DNA from: Caldilinea sp.
Lineage (GTDB): Bacteria; Chloroflexota; Anaerolineae; Caldilineales; Caldilineaceae
Direction: 5' to 3'
Length of the DNA stretch: 15,750 nt
Assembly (NCBI GenBank): GCA_026389955.1
Contig: JAPLGY010000082.1
Location: forward strand, 1 to 15,750
The translations under genes and the position numbers were made by a program. Under the pieces are notes generated by a model. It did not search any database. It was not told the DNA's origin and saw only the letters and a program-made list of their open reading frames with translations. Position 1 is the stretch's first letter, and every line of letters starts with the position of its first letter. This document shows positions 5,867 to 15,719 of this stretch, piece by piece.

Positions 5867-7513
5867 ATGACGGACAATTTACAGCTGCCAAGGGCAGTGG
5901 AACCGCGTTCGGCTCAACCTGCTGCCGAGCGTGCAGTGCATTGGGACAGATCGAGCCGAGCCGTGGGGGAGGAGGTCGACCTTCCTGCCCCTGAAATCAT
6001 TGCGCTCAACCGGATGGGGTTTGGCCCTCGTCCGGGAGACCTGGAGGCATTGTATGCGCTGGGCAGCGACAGCACTGCGCGGTTGCAGGTCTATGTCGAC
6101 CAACAGCTGAATCCAGAGTCGATCGACGACAGTGCATGTGATGCGCTGCTGGCCGCCCAGGGCTTTAGCACACTCGGCAAGAGCCGACAGCAGCTTTGGC
6201 AGGAGCATGTGGTCAAAGAAGGCGTCACCAGGGAGGAGCGCATGCAGCCGGTTTCCGAGACCCTGCGGGCGACTTTTCTGCGTGCAATCTACAGCAAGCG
6301 GCAGTTGGTCGAAGTTCTGGCAGACTTTTGGCACAACCATTTCAACGTCTATGGCTGGGATTCGTGGAGTGCGGGCACGTGGGTGCATTACGACCGGGAT
6401 GTTGTGCGCGGGAATCTGCTCGGCAATTTCCGACAGATGCTGGGGGCGGTGGCGCAAAGCGCAGCGATGTTGTACTACCTGGACAATGTGTCCAACACCA
6501 GCGCAGGTCCGAACGAGAACTATGCGCGCGAGCTCTTCGAGCTCCACACGCTGGGGGCTGAGAACTATCTGGGGGTTGCCTCGATTGTCGGGCCGGACGG
6601 TCAGTATTTGCATCCTGCACCCAAAGACGCCAACGGCCATCCGCTGTTGTACATCGACGAGGACATTTATGCTGCGACACAGTGCTTCACTGGCTGGCGC
6701 ATCAATACGGAGAGCGGCGATTTTCAGTTTGTCGATTCGGTGCACGCCAAATACTCCAAAATTGTGCTTGCACAGGCTACCCCCAGCGGTGCTGGCGTCC
6801 AGGACGGCGAGTTTGTGCTTGACCTGCTCGCTGCGCACCCGGGCACGGCGCGCTACCTCTGCCGCAAGCTCTGTCGGCGGCTGATCGCCGACGTCCCGCC
6901 TGAATCGATTGTAGAAGCGGCCGCGGCAGTCTTTTACAGCCAGCGAGAAGCGCCAGACCAGCTCAAGCAGGTTGTGCGCACGATTTTGCTTTCCCCTGAA
7001 TTTCGGGCCGCGTGGGGGGAGAAGATCAAGCGCCCGTTGGAATATACCTGCAGCCTGCTCCGTGCGTCCGGCGCCAACTTTGCCTGGAGCGATTCTTTCC
7101 GCTATCGCTATGATGCGTTGGGCCAGGCGTTTTACAACTGGCGCCCGCCCGACGGCTATCCTGACCGCAAAGAGGAGTGGTCGAGCACCATGCCGATGCT
7201 CCAGCGTTGGCGGTTTTGCAACTGGCTGATGGATGGCTGGCGGGTTGGTGGAGAGGGGCCTGACAAAGAGACGCTGCGCATCGACTGTCGCAGCCAGATG
7301 CCGGCCCACATCACCTCTGCAGCAGCCATCGTGGAGTTCTGGGCGCAGCGTCTGCTGGGGCGCAGCCTGCCTGCGGCGGAACGCGAGCCCCTCATCGAAT
7401 TCATGGCCGGTGGACGCAACCCGGAAAACAGCCTGCCGGCCAGCCAGATTGACAAGCAGCTGCGTTTTTTGGTAGGGCTTTTTTTCATGGCCCCTTCGTT
7501 TCAGTGGCGCTGA
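5867..7513 (+). CDS. DUF1800 domain protein
   Basis: The 548-residue product starts at ATG 5867 with GAGGAG upstream. It belongs to the DUF1800 family on the basis of its internal pattern: ALNRMGFGPRPGDLEAL near residue 46, VEVLADFWHNHFNVYGW near residue 152, GPNENYARELFELHTLG near residue 218, QCFTGWRIN near residue 275, and PPDGYPDRKEEWSSTMPML near residue 430. The motifs DFWHNHFN and NENYARELFELHTLG are the most conserved parts of the family. There is no clear signal peptide. The function of the family is unknown. Members sit next to a DUF1501 gene in many bacteria, as here (36-nt gap), and the two are probably co-transcribed. The N-terminal ~40 residues are variable, and a later start at ~5975 would still keep the domain. 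Confidence 0.88.
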   Translation: MTDNLQLPRAVEPRSAQPAAERAVHWDRSSRAVGEEVDLPAPEIIALNRMGFGPRPGDLEALYALGSDSTARLQVYVDQQLNPESIDDSACDALLAAQGFSTLGKSRQQLWQEHVVKEGVTREERMQPVSETLRATFLRAIYSKRQLVEVLADFWHNHFNVYGWDSWSAGTWVHYDRDVVRGNLLGNFRQMLGAVAQSAAMLYYLDNVSNTSAGPNENYARELFELHTLGAENYLGVASIVGPDGQYLHPAPKDANGHPLLYIDEDIYAATQCFTGWRINTESGDFQFVDSVHAKYSKIVLAQATPSGAGVQDGEFVLDLLAAHPGTARYLCRKLCRRLIADVPPESIVEAAAAVFYSQREAPDQLKQVVRTILLSPEFRAAWGEKIKRPLEYTCSLLRASGANFAWSDSFRYRYDALGQAFYNWRPPDGYPDRKEEWSSTMPMLQRWRFCNWLMDGWRVGGEGPDKETLRIDCRSQMPAHITSAAAIVEFWAQRLLGRSLPAAEREPLIEFMAGGRNPENSLPASQIDKQLRFLVGLFFMAPSFQWR

Positions 7514-7549
7514 TCCAGGCACAGGAGACAGGAAAAAGGAGAGAGTTCG

Positions 7550-8890
7550 ATGTTCAAACCATCGCGACGGGGCTTTCTCGTCGGCTGTTCGGCTGCGATC
7601 GCAACCTGGGCCAGCGGCCTGAGTTTTACTGCTTTTGGCAGCGCCGGGACCGAACCGAACCAGGAGATTCTTGTGGTTGTGTTTTTGCGGGGTGGGGTCG
7701 ACGGCCTCAACATCGTGCTGCCGATCGCCGGGGAGGATCGCGCATATTACGAGGCGCGACGCCCGCGGCTGGCTGTGCCGGTGACAGGAGCAAACGCTGC
7801 GCTGCCTCTCGACGAACGTTTGGGGCTGCACCCAGGGGCCACTGCGCTTTATGGACTTTACCAGGACCAGAAACTGGCGATCGTCCACGCTGCGGGGTTG
7901 ACCAGCGACACGCGCAGCCATTTCGATGCAATGCAGTTTATGGAGCTCGGGACCCCGGACAGCAAATCGAGCACGACCGGCTGGTTGACGCGCCATCTGC
8001 GCAGCGCCAGCAATCTGCCCCCCTCCCTCATCGTCCCAGCGCTGGCAGTCGGCAATCTGCAGCCTTCTTCGCTGCTCGGCAACCGCCAAAGCATCGGCAT
8101 GACGACCCCCAACGACTTCAATTTTGGCGGACACCGGGAATTCGGGGACTGGCAGCGGGTCGCTCTGCGCAAAATGTACGACGGCAGTTCATGGCTCCAT
8201 CAGGCCGCTGTGCAGACGATGGATGCGCTGGACGTTGTCGAGCGGGCCAACCCTGGCACCTATACCCCCGGCAACGGCGCAGTCTATCCCAACAGCGGTT
8301 TTGGCCGCAGCCTGCAGACTGTGGCGCAGGTGATCCGGATGCAGCTGGGGCTGCAGGTCGCCACCCTCGATCTGGGCGGATGGGACACGCACGAATACCA
8401 GGGCGACGCGGGCACTGGGTATCTGTCGGACAAACTGAAAGAGTTGGGCCAAGGAATCGAAGCGTTGCTGCTGGATCTGTCCAACGACAACGGGACCGAC
8501 CACACCCGCCGGCTGACCGTGGTGGTCATGAGCGAGTTTGGACGCAGTTTTCAAGAGAATGCCAGCCGAGGCACCGACCACGGGCACGGCAACATCATGC
8601 TGGTGGCAGGAGGGGCAGTCAACGGGGGGCGCGTCCATGGGGAATGGCCCGGGCTCGCAACCGATCAGCTGTATGACCGCCGCGACCTGGCCATCACCAC
8701 CGACTACCGCCGTGTGCTCAGCGAAATTTTGATCCGACGGCTGGGCAACCCACAGCTGGGGGCGGTCTTCCCAGGCTATCGCAGCTACACCCCACTGGAT
8801 GTCGTCCAGGGCACCGATCTGAACCCGGACTACACCGAAGAGACTCCTGCTTCTGGCCAACGCATCTATCTGCCTGCCGTGCAAAACTGA
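7550..8890 (+). CDS. DUF1501 protein, predicted Tat-exported
   Basis: ATG at 7550 is preceded by AAAGGAGAG at a good distance. The N-terminus MFKPSRRGFLVGCSAAIATW has a twin-arginine motif (SRRGFLVG) followed by a hydrophobic stretch, so the protein is likely exported folded through the Tat system; cleavage is probably near residue 31. The mature part is the DUF1501 fold, distantly related to alkaline phosphatase/sulfatase enzymes. It shows VVFLRGGVDGLNIVLP (residues ~44-59), HAAGLTSDTRSHFDAMQFME, LDLGGWDTHEYQG, and VVVMSEFGRSFQENASRGTD followed by HGHGN. The Asp, His and GWDTH residues would form the metal site by analogy, but activity has not been shown for the family. It follows the DUF1800 gene as a typical pair of a non-exported and an exported partner. 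Confidence 0.9.
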   Translation: MFKPSRRGFLVGCSAAIATWASGLSFTAFGSAGTEPNQEILVVVFLRGGVDGLNIVLPIAGEDRAYYEARRPRLAVPVTGANAALPLDERLGLHPGATALYGLYQDQKLAIVHAAGLTSDTRSHFDAMQFMELGTPDSKSSTTGWLTRHLRSASNLPPSLIVPALAVGNLQPSSLLGNRQSIGMTTPNDFNFGGHREFGDWQRVALRKMYDGSSWLHQAAVQTMDALDVVERANPGTYTPGNGAVYPNSGFGRSLQTVAQVIRMQLGLQVATLDLGGWDTHEYQGDAGTGYLSDKLKELGQGIEALLLDLSNDNGTDHTRRLTVVVMSEFGRSFQENASRGTDHGHGNIMLVAGGAVNGGRVHGEWPGLATDQLYDRRDLAITTDYRRVLSEILIRRLGNPQLGAVFPGYRSYTPLDVVQGTDLNPDYTEETPASGQRIYLPAVQN

Positions 8891-8893
8891 CGC

Positions 8894-8922
8894 TTGCGCC
8901 CGAGCCGATTTCGTGCTATTAC
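8894..8922 (+). promoter_or_regulatory. Possible promoter for the zinc-ribbon/YigZ/kinase/GalT set
   Basis: TTGCGC (8894-8899) and TATTAC (8917-8922) are spaced by 17 bp in the only AT-rich gap between the DUF1501 gene and the following gene. Both boxes deviate from consensus, so this is a weak prediction; a TAAAAT at 8924-8929 gives an alternative -10. Confidence 0.35.
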
Positions 8923-8964
8923 ATAAAATAAAGAGTATGAATAGTTTGAAAGGAGCTGGAAAAG

Positions 8965-9330
8965 ATGTCTGCCTTGTGCGTCGAGTGTGATGCGGAGTTG
9001 AATCTGACCCGCCGAGCCCGGCCTGGCCAGCGACTTGTCTGTCCCAACTGCGGTGTGCAGCTGGAAGTGATCAGCGCCTACCCGGTCGAGGTCGATCTCG
9101 CCTACGATGACGGCGAGGAAGGGGAGGACCTGGATGGCGACGGGATCGACGAGGAGGAGCTCGATGAGCTGGAGGAGGCGGCGCTCCTGCCGGGCAAGCG
9201 TCGCCGCCCGCTGGAGGCGTTTGACGACGAGTTCGACGAAGCCTTCGACGAAGAACAGGAGTTTGACGAGGAGGACTCCCTGGGGCTGGACAGGAACGAC
9301 CAGAGTGTGCGCAGGTACAGCGGCCGCTGA
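8965..9330 (+). CDS. LysW-like zinc-ribbon protein with acidic tail
   Basis: The 121-residue protein starts at ATG 8965 with AAAGGAG upstream. The first 40 residues form a small zinc ribbon with Cys5-x2-Cys8 and Cys26-x2-Cys29, followed by GVQLEVISAYPVEVDL. This resembles LysW, the amino-group carrier protein of lysine/arginine biosynthesis, and its many homologues. The EDWGE C-terminal motif that carries the substrate in true LysW is absent. Instead, residues ~47-115 are strongly acidic, with runs of Asp/Glu (EEELDELEEAALLPG, FDDEFDEAFDEEQEFDEED) interrupted by the basic GKRRRPLE. It is better called a LysW-like zinc-ribbon protein of unknown role, perhaps binding a basic partner. It is the first gene of a co-directional set. 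Confidence 0.75.
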   Translation: MSALCVECDAELNLTRRARPGQRLVCPNCGVQLEVISAYPVEVDLAYDDGEEGEDLDGDGIDEEELDELEEAALLPGKRRRPLEAFDDEFDEAFDEEQEFDEEDSLGLDRNDQSVRRYSGR

Positions 9331-9354
9331 TCGGGGAGCGCCCGCAGGACAGAG

Positions 9355-9984
9355 ATGACAGGCAATTTTGAACGCTACCGGATTCCAGCTGCCGCCCACC
9401 GTGTGGAAGAGGAGATCAAGCGCAGCCGGTTTGTGACGACGGTGGGGTACACCCCCACCTTGGAGGCGGCGCGCGCATTTGTGTCCGCAGTCCGGGCGGA
9501 GTTTGCCGACGCGTCGCACAACTGCTGGGCCTATGGGGTCGGTGCACCGGGCAGCACCAGCCAGATTGGGATGAGCGACGACGGAGAGCCCCACGGCTCT
9601 GCGGGCCGCCCGATGCTGACCGTGTTGTTGCACAGCGGGGTCGGCGATCTGACAGCTGTGGTCACGCGCTATTTTGGAGGGACGCTGCTGGGGGTCGGTG
9701 GGCTGGTGCGCGCCTACAGCGGCGGTGTGCAGCTGGCGCTGCGCACTTTGCCTACGGTGGAGCGTGTCCCCTGGGTGCAGCTGGAGATTGTGATCGACTA
9801 CGCAGCTGTGACGCCGTTTCAACGGCTGCTGCCAGAGTACGAAGCGACGCTCCTGGCCCAGGAATTTGCCGTCGATGCGACCTTTCGTGTGCAGTTGCCG
9901 TTCAATCGGGCTGAACCGTTGCGGGCTGCGTTGGTAGAATTGACCCACGGCCAGGCATTGGTAGGCTCTGTCGAGCCTGGGTAA
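9355..9984 (+). CDS. YigZ/IMPACT family protein
   Basis: ATG at 9355 gives 209 residues, matching the usual length of ~200. The N-terminal UPF0029/IMPACT domain has the motifs [17 protein letters not shown] (residues ~19-35), [10 protein letters not shown] (~59), [14 protein letters not shown] (~77) and [20 protein letters not shown] (~102). These are the conserved signature of YigZ. The C-terminal domain is a ferredoxin-like half similar to elongation factor G domain V. Family members are thought to act on or near translation, but the bacterial activity is not established. It lies 24 nt after the zinc-ribbon gene and 52 nt before the ROK kinase, all on the plus strand. Confidence 0.92.
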   Translation: MTGNFERYRIPAAAHRVEEEIKRSRFVTTVGYTPTLEAARAFVSAVRAEFADASHNCWAYGVGAPGSTSQIGMSDDGEPHGSAGRPMLTVLLHSGVGDLTAVVTRYFGGTLLGVGGLVRAYSGGVQLALRTLPTVERVPWVQLEIVIDYAAVTPFQRLLPEYEATLLAQEFAVDATFRVQLPFNRAEPLRAALVELTHGQALVGSVEPG

Positions 9985-10036
9985 ACGAACAAAGAAGCGG
10001 TTCCAAACATTCTGATCGAGGAGACAGCAAAAACGT

Positions 10037-10927
10037 ATGGCGCTTTATGGCGGTATTGAGGCGGGTGGCACCAAGTTTGTCTGTGCGGTTGCCAGCGAAC
10101 CTGGGGAAATTCGGGAGGAGATTCGATTTCCCACTGCTGCGCCTGCGGAGGCGTTGGCGCAGGCAGTGGCGTTTTTTCGGTCCCATGCCGAGCGGGAGCC
10201 GTTGCTCGCAGTGGGCGTCTCCTGTTTTGGGCCGGTAGACCCCAATCCAGCTTCGCCGACCTTTGGCTATTTGACCACGACCCCCAAGCCGCACTGGGCG
10301 CACACCGACGTGGTTGGCCAGCTGCGCGCCGCCCTGCAGGTGCCGGTGGGCTTTGACACGGATGTCAACGGGGCTGCCCTGGGCGAGCACCGCTGGGGCG
10401 CAGCGCGCGGGCTGGACACGTTTGTCTATCTTACCATCGGGACTGGGCTGGGAGGAGGCGGGATGGTCAATGGACGCCTGCTGCACGGGCTGATGCACGC
10501 CGAAATGGGCCATATGCGCATCCCCCACGACCGCAGCCGGGATCCTTACCCGGGCTGGTGCACCTACCACGGCGACTGTTGGGAGGGGCTGGCCTGTGGC
10601 CCGGCCATCGAAGAGCGCTGGCAGCAGAAGGGGATGTCCTTGGGGCCAGAACACCCTGCCTGGGAGCTGGAGGCGCATTATCTGGCATTGGGGGTGACGA
10701 ATATCATTCTGACCCTTTCTCCTCAACGGATCATCTTGGGCGGAGGGGTCATGGATCAGCAGCAGCTCTTTCCGCTGGTGCGTCGCGAGGTGCGGCAGCT
10801 GCTCAACGGCTATGTCCAGAAAGCAGAGGTCGGTGAAGCGATCGACACGTACCTTGTGCCTCCTCAGCTGGGCAACCGAGCAGGAGTGCTGGGGTCGATC
10901 GCTCTGGCGATGGATGCAGCTCTGTGA
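10037..10927 (+). CDS. ROK-family fructokinase
   Basis: ATG at 10037 has GAGGAGA about a dozen bases upstream. The 296-residue protein is a ROK kinase. Residues 5-13 GGIEAGGTK form the phosphate loop. [13 protein letters not shown] holds the catalytic Asp (D109) and [15 protein letters not shown] is the ATP/sugar loop. The zinc-binding block is [10 protein letters not shown] (E156/H159), then [17 protein letters not shown], with Cys175, His178 and Cys181. The His/Cys spacing and the phrase YHGDCWEGL are typical of bacterial fructokinases (EC 2.7.1.4), which phosphorylate fructose to fructose 6-phosphate with ATP. Glucokinase or mannokinase activity is possible. It overlaps GalT by 4 nt only if the upstream GTG start of GalT is used. 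Nearby GalT and SorC support a sugar catabolism role. Confidence 0.88.
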   Translation: MALYGGIEAGGTKFVCAVASEPGEIREEIRFPTAAPAEALAQAVAFFRSHAEREPLLAVGVSCFGPVDPNPASPTFGYLTTTPKPHWAHTDVVGQLRAALQVPVGFDTDVNGAALGEHRWGAARGLDTFVYLTIGTGLGGGGMVNGRLLHGLMHAEMGHMRIPHDRSRDPYPGWCTYHGDCWEGLACGPAIEERWQQKGMSLGPEHPAWELEAHYLALGVTNIILTLSPQRIILGGGVMDQQQLFPLVRREVRQLLNGYVQKAEVGEAIDTYLVPPQLGNRAGVLGSIALAMDAAL

Positions 10928-10941
10928 CAGAGGGGCGCACG

Positions 10942-12027
10942 ATGGATCCGCTGGTTTTTGAACCGACCGAACATCCTCATCGCCGACGCAACGCCCTGAC
11001 GGGCGACTGGGTATTGGTTTCTCCCCATCGCACCAGACGTCCCTGGCAGGGCCAGGTCGAAAAGCAGCCTCAGGAGAGCCGCCCTGCCTACGACCCAACC
11101 TGTTATTTATGTCCTGGAAACGCTCGCGCAGGTGGGCATCAGAATCCCTCCTACAGCAGCACTTTTGTCTTTGACAACGATTTTGCTGCGCTGCTGCCGG
11201 TCGGCCCGCACGGGGAGGTGGGAAGCGGCGATCTGTTTCAAGCGCAAGCGGAAACGGGCCTCTGTCGGGTGATCTGTTTCAGCCCGCGCCACGACCTCAC
11301 CCTGGCCGAAATGGCGGTGCATGACCTCTGCCAGGTGGTGGAGGTCTGGGTCCAGCAGGTGGAGGAACTGGGTGCTCGGCCGGACATCCGCTATGTGCAG
11401 GTCTTTGAAAATCGGGGGGCGATCATGGGCTCCTCCAACCCGCACCCGCACGGTCAGATCTGGGCGAATTACACGGTGCCGCTCGAGCCGGCCAAGGAAG
11501 ACAGAGAGCAGCAGCACTACTTTGAGCGCTACGGGCGTCCGCTGCTGGTCGACTATCTGGAGCAGGAGCTGGCGCGTGAGGAGCGGCTGGTCATACAGAA
11601 CGAGCACTGGGTGGTGGTTGCCCCTTACTGGGCGGTCTGGCCTTTCGAGGTGCTGGTGCTCCCGCGTCGTTCGGTTCTGGCGCTTCCTGATCTGTGCAGA
11701 GAAGAGCGTGGGGCGCTGGCAGAAATTCTCAAGCGACTGACGACCCGCTACGACAACCTGTTTGAATGCAGTTTTCCGTACAGTATGGGGTGGCACGGCC
11801 AGCCAACCGACGGCGAGCGGCATCCTCACTGGCAGCTGCACGCGCACTTCTACCCGCCGCTGCTGCGTTCGGCCACAGTCAAAAAATTTATGGTGGGCTA
11901 TGAGATGCTCGGGATGCCGCAGCGCGACATTACGGCAGAACAGGCTGCCGCTCGGCTGCGGCAGATGAGCGAGCTGCACTACAGGCTGGCGTCCCATCCG
12001 CCTGAGCCAGAATGGCCTGGGCCGTGA
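10942..12027 (+). CDS. galT: Galactose-1-phosphate uridylyltransferase
   Basis: I prefer ATG at 10942 (AGAGGGG upstream; the protein then begins [20 protein letters not shown], which lines up with known enzymes). GTG at 10924, overlapping the kinase stop, is the alternative. The enzyme transfers UMP from UDP-glucose to galactose 1-phosphate (EC 2.7.7.12, Leloir pathway). Cys54-x2-Cys57 (CYLCPGN) and His117 (SPRHDLT) are the likely metal ligands. Residues 164-171 SSNPHPHG hold the catalytic His170, the uridylylated nucleophile. The C-terminal domain includes [20 protein letters not shown]. Length (361) is close to E. coli GalT. The last 98 nt overlap the 3' end of the convergent SorC gene, which is unusual. 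No galK is visible. Confidence 0.93.
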   Translation: MDPLVFEPTEHPHRRRNALTGDWVLVSPHRTRRPWQGQVEKQPQESRPAYDPTCYLCPGNARAGGHQNPSYSSTFVFDNDFAALLPVGPHGEVGSGDLFQAQAETGLCRVICFSPRHDLTLAEMAVHDLCQVVEVWVQQVEELGARPDIRYVQVFENRGAIMGSSNPHPHGQIWANYTVPLEPAKEDREQQHYFERYGRPLLVDYLEQELAREERLVIQNEHWVVVAPYWAVWPFEVLVLPRRSVLALPDLCREERGALAEILKRLTTRYDNLFECSFPYSMGWHGQPTDGERHPHWQLHAHFYPPLLRSATVKKFMVGYEMLGMPQRDITAEQAAARLRQMSELHYRLASHPPEPEWPGP

Positions 12028-12946
12028 GGTTATCGGTGGCCAGCACGTCGAGGTAGTGCCCACGCAGCGCCCCCAGAATGGCGGGGGCCTTGCTGAACCC
12101 GCGCGCGACCGCAATGACCTTGGGGATGCGGCGCAGATCTTCCAGCTCCACCCCGATCACGCGGCGGTTGATTTCGAGGCCAGCCGTGTTGCCGGCGGCA
12201 TCAAAAAAGCGGCCTGCCATTTCTCCGATCGCACCCAGGGCGCGCAAGGTGGCCAGATCGGCGCGTGTCATCAGACCGGCCCGCAGAAAGCTGGAATCTT
12301 GTTCGTCGAGCGAGCCGATGCCGGTGAGGGCGAGCTGCACCGCCCGCGCCCGCCGCAACGCTTCGCCGACAGAGGGTTCTGCCAGAAACAGATCGCGAAC
12401 GTCTGCACGTTCTACCAGCACAGGGGCGTGCAGGTCGTAGTGGCGTCCGCCAAGCTTGGCTGCCACCATGCGGGCCAAATCGGGCCCGTCTATGACCAGC
12501 GCACCGACCCCGCCCATGAGTTGGACCACATCGATCTGGCGGGCCAGGTGGTTGGGCAGTGCACTCACGGTGGCATGCACGCCAGTGCCCCAGGCGACGC
12601 CGATCGTGGCGCCGGGGGGCAGGTCCGGGATGATGCGCTGCAGATAGATGGCGGCCAGCTGGCCTGCACCGGCCACCAGTGCAGCAGGGCTGCTGTCCGG
12701 CTTTGCCTCCAGCACCAGCGCATCTGTCAGCTCAAAACGGGAAACCAGGGCGGTCTCCAGGCTGAAATCGCGCGGGATAGGGGTTTTGATGTGGACCTCG
12801 ACGATGCCCCGTTCCCAGGCTTCTTTGAGCAGGCGCGAGACCTTCGAGGTCGAAACCCCCAGCCGCCCTGCGATCTCGGCCTGGTCTTGGTTCAGTTTGT
12901 AGTAAAGGCTGGCGACCATCGCCAGCAAGTCGTCCCGCTCGTTCAT
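11930..12946 (-). CDS. SorC/DeoR-type sugar-binding transcriptional regulator
   Basis: The start is set at ATG 12944-12946 because [20 protein letters not shown] matches the usual N-terminus; AAGG lies ~12 nt upstream. The longer open frame to 13147 is probably not used. The HTH is [20 protein letters not shown] (residues 21-40), followed by [11 protein letters not shown]. The effector domain (about 55-315) is SorC-like, with [16 protein letters not shown] (the phosphosugar-binding loop), [10 protein letters not shown] and [16 protein letters not shown]. The expected end of the family is near [12 protein letters not shown]. About 20 extra residues (ending [10 protein letters not shown]) are read from sequence overlapping galT, so the gene may have lost its own stop. 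The protein is expected to respond to a phosphorylated sugar. Two palindromes and a promoter in front of it suggest autoregulation. Confidence 0.9.
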   Translation of the reverse strand: MNERDDLLAMVASLYYKLNQDQAEIAGRLGVSTSKVSRLLKEAWERGIVEVHIKTPIPRDFSLETALVSRFELTDALVLEAKPDSSPAALVAGAGQLAAIYLQRIIPDLPPGATIGVAWGTGVHATVSALPNHLARQIDVVQLMGGVGALVIDGPDLARMVAAKLGGRHYDLHAPVLVERADVRDLFLAEPSVGEALRRARAVQLALTGIGSLDEQDSSFLRAGLMTRADLATLRALGAIGEMAGRFFDAAGNTAGLEINRRVIGVELEDLRRIPKVIAVARGFSKAPAILGALRGHYLDVLATDNLTAQAILAQADGTPACSAARSSAAAERQPVLP

Positions 12947-12974
12947 TTGACTGGTGCCTTTGTTGCAGCCTGGC

Positions 12975-13000
12975 CAGCTTTTTAAGCTTAAAAGAAGCTG
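12975..13000 (-). promoter_or_regulatory. Palindrome, candidate SorC operator in the leader
   Basis: TTTTAAGCTTAAAA (12980-12993) is a perfect 14-bp palindrome, enclosed by a further inverted pair CAGCTT (12975-12980) and AAGCTG (12995-13000) offset by one base. It lies 29-55 bp before the SorC start, between its predicted transcription start and ATG. A role as regulator-binding site is inferred from position; a hairpin in the leader RNA is also possible. Confidence 0.45.
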
Positions 13001-13007
13001 CATCGCC

Positions 13008-13021
13008 TGCAAATTTTTGCA
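13008..13021 (-). promoter_or_regulatory. Palindrome, candidate SorC operator over the transcription start
   Basis: TGCAAATTTTTGCA has perfect 6-bp arms around a TT centre. It lies directly downstream of the predicted -10 box (13024-13029) of the SorC gene and would cover the transcription start, the usual place for an autorepressor site. Binding by SorC is inferred, not shown. Confidence 0.5.
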
Positions 13022-13023
13022 AA

Positions 13024-13053
13024 AGAATACCATGCTGCCGGTAAGGCTGTCAA
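13024..13053 (-). promoter_or_regulatory. Predicted promoter of the SorC-family gene
   Basis: On the minus strand TTGACA (13053-13048) is followed after 18 bp by TATTCT (13029-13024). The perfect -35 box and good -10 box make this a strong sigma70-type prediction. Transcription would start near 13017, inside the TGCAAATTTTTGCA palindrome, giving a ~70-nt leader before the ATG at 12946. Confidence 0.65.
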
Positions 13054-13162
13054 TCCAGCCTGGTTCTGAAAACGGGTGGGTCAGCAGGAAAAAGCGCTTG
13101 GTGGAGGGCTGTTCGGGGCCGTTTTGGAGTCTAGGAGTCTCCAACACAGGCTTGGCACAGGC

Positions 13163-13191
13163 TTGACAAAGGATGGAGGGTATGGTATTTT
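13163..13191 (+). promoter_or_regulatory. Predicted promoter reading into the HAD gene and the ABC binding protein
   Basis: TTGACA (13163-13168) and TATTTT (13186-13191) are separated by 17 bp, the best promoter match on the plus strand of this window. Transcription would start near 13198, about 115 nt before the HAD gene ATG at 13312. It may drive the whole transport locus to the right; the SorC regulator reads away from it on the other strand. Confidence 0.7.
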
Positions 13192-13311
13192 GGGTGCAAG
13201 AATTTTCAACAATTGAATTTTTTTGCCCCTGCGGTAAAATTTGAACTCCAACTGCGCGACTGCAGAGGTTGCTTTGCGCAAGAGAGACTACGGACAGAAA
13301 GCTTGAACAAC

Positions 13312-14035
13312 ATGGGTGTGCGCTGCGACGGCTTTGTTTTCGATCTGGACGGCACGGTCTATCTGGGGGATGCAGCGCTGCCTGGCAGCGTTGAGGGGAT
13401 TGCAGCGCTGCGGCAGCGTGGCAAACGGGTGCTTTTTGTGAGCAACAAGCCTTTGGAACCGCGCACCCGCTATGCTGCCAAGCTGACCCGGCTGGGAATT
13501 CCGACGCTGGCGGAGGATGTGATCACCTCGGGGTTTGTGTTGGGCCATCATCTGGCCAGGCATCAGCCGGCCCTGCGCTACTATGTGATCGGCGAGGAGT
13601 CCTTGCGGGATGAGCTGCGCGGGCACGGGTTGACGGTGCTGGGTGAACTGGAAGATCAGGACCCCAGAGAGGTGCTGGCGGTGGAGGAGATCGATGCGGT
13701 GGTGGTGGCCTTCGATCGCACGCTGGATTACCGCAAGCTCAACACTGCCTACCAGGCGTTGATGCGGGGAGCTTTTTTTTGTGCCACCAATGGAGACAAG
13801 AGCTGCCCGATGCCGGGCGGGGCCATTCCAGACGCGGGTGGAACGATTGCGGCCCTGGAGACGATGACCGGGCGTCGCCTGCAGCTGCTGGCGGGCAAGG
13901 ATGGGGCAGAACGCGGGCATGCTGACAGCCGTGGCGTTGAGTGGGGTGAGCACTCGGGCGGATGTCGCCCAGATGGCCACGCCCCCTACGTTTGCGATCG
14001 AGCAGTTGAGCGAACTGGCCGCTCTGATCGAATGA
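13312..14035 (+). pseudogene. HAD-IIA phosphatase, broken by an internal deletion
   Basis: The start is ATG 13312 (MGVRCDGFVFDLDGTVYLGD). Motif I is DLDGT (Asp11, Asp13), motif II is FVSNKP (Ser44), and the cap domain follows with FDRTLDYRKLNTAYQALMRG and FCATNGDKSCPMPGG, all typical of NagD/AraL-like HAD-IIA hydrolases. After LQLLAGK (13897) the frame changes. The true C-terminus resumes at 13901 in another frame as MGQNAGMLTAVALSGVSTRA, then DVAQMATPPTFAIEQLSELA, to TGA 14033-14035. The missing part would hold the motif IV block GDxxxTD and about 35-40 residues, which bind Mg2+, so the protein is expected to be inactive. The unshifted frame instead runs to 14100 with unrelated sequence. A sequencing error alone would not remove the motif IV block. 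Homologues in sugar loci dephosphorylate sugar phosphates. Confidence 0.82.
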
Positions 14036-14118
14036 GCGGCGGGTTTGTTGCCTGTGGGGGGGTGGTGCTGCAAACGTCGGCCCGACACCCCTGTGTGTAG
14101 TCTGTCGAAAGTGGGGAG

Positions 14119-14182
14119 AAGGAGGTGACGCCGGACTCGAGTGTCAGAACAACTGGGGCTGCTCAAAGCGGCCGGCATCTGA
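14119..14182 (+). other. Perfect Shine-Dalgarno with a possible 13-codon leader ORF
   Basis: AAGGAGGTGA at 14119-14128 is a full match to the ribosomal anti-Shine-Dalgarno sequence, in a gap with no recognised gene. Twelve nt later GTG (14141) opens a 13-codon frame (reading MSEQLGLLKAAGI) that ends TGA at 14180-14182. It may be a leader peptide for the downstream binding-protein gene or the remnant start of a deleted gene. A tandem ATCTGAAATT-like repeat (14177-14197) overlaps its end. Confidence 0.35.
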
Positions 14183-14228
14183 AATTATCTGAAAATTGGC
14201 CACACAAAATTTCCACTGGAGAAACAGG

Positions 14229-15665
<1,437 letters not shown>

Positions 15666-15672
15666 GTGAGCT

Positions 15673-15719
15673 GGCTGGAGGGGGGGCGGTTCATTCCTGG
15701 GCCGCCGCTCTCTCCAGCC
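15673..15719 (+). terminator. Strong GC-rich stem-loop after the binding-protein gene
   Basis: GGCTGGAG (15673-15680) pairs perfectly with CTCCAGCC (15712-15719), and inner bases (GCGG 15686-15689 with CCGC 15702-15705) extend the stem. There is no run of T after it, so it is not a standard intrinsic terminator. Such hairpins after binding-protein genes often reduce, rather than stop, transcription into the permease genes or protect the upstream mRNA. Confidence 0.5.

Larger units (their letters stand above)
12947..13311. promoter_or_regulatory. Divergent control region between the SorC gene and the HAD gene
   Basis: This 365-bp gene-free stretch contains a promoter for each direction and palindromes near the SorC start, listed separately. 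A 10-bp tandem repeat CACAGGCTTG (around 13144-13164) and the self-complementary AGTCTAGGAGTCT lie just upstream of the rightward promoter. No other gene is seen; the longer open frames here lack start signals. Confidence 0.6.

Noticed and set aside
5879..8134. 751-codon open frame on the minus strand
   Set aside because: It is antisense to DUF1800 and DUF1501, both well supported; its composition is that of a high-GC shadow frame with no recognisable domain.
12056..12985. 309-codon plus-strand open frame
   Set aside because: It is the antisense shadow of the SorC-family gene, whose HTH and effector motifs are clear.
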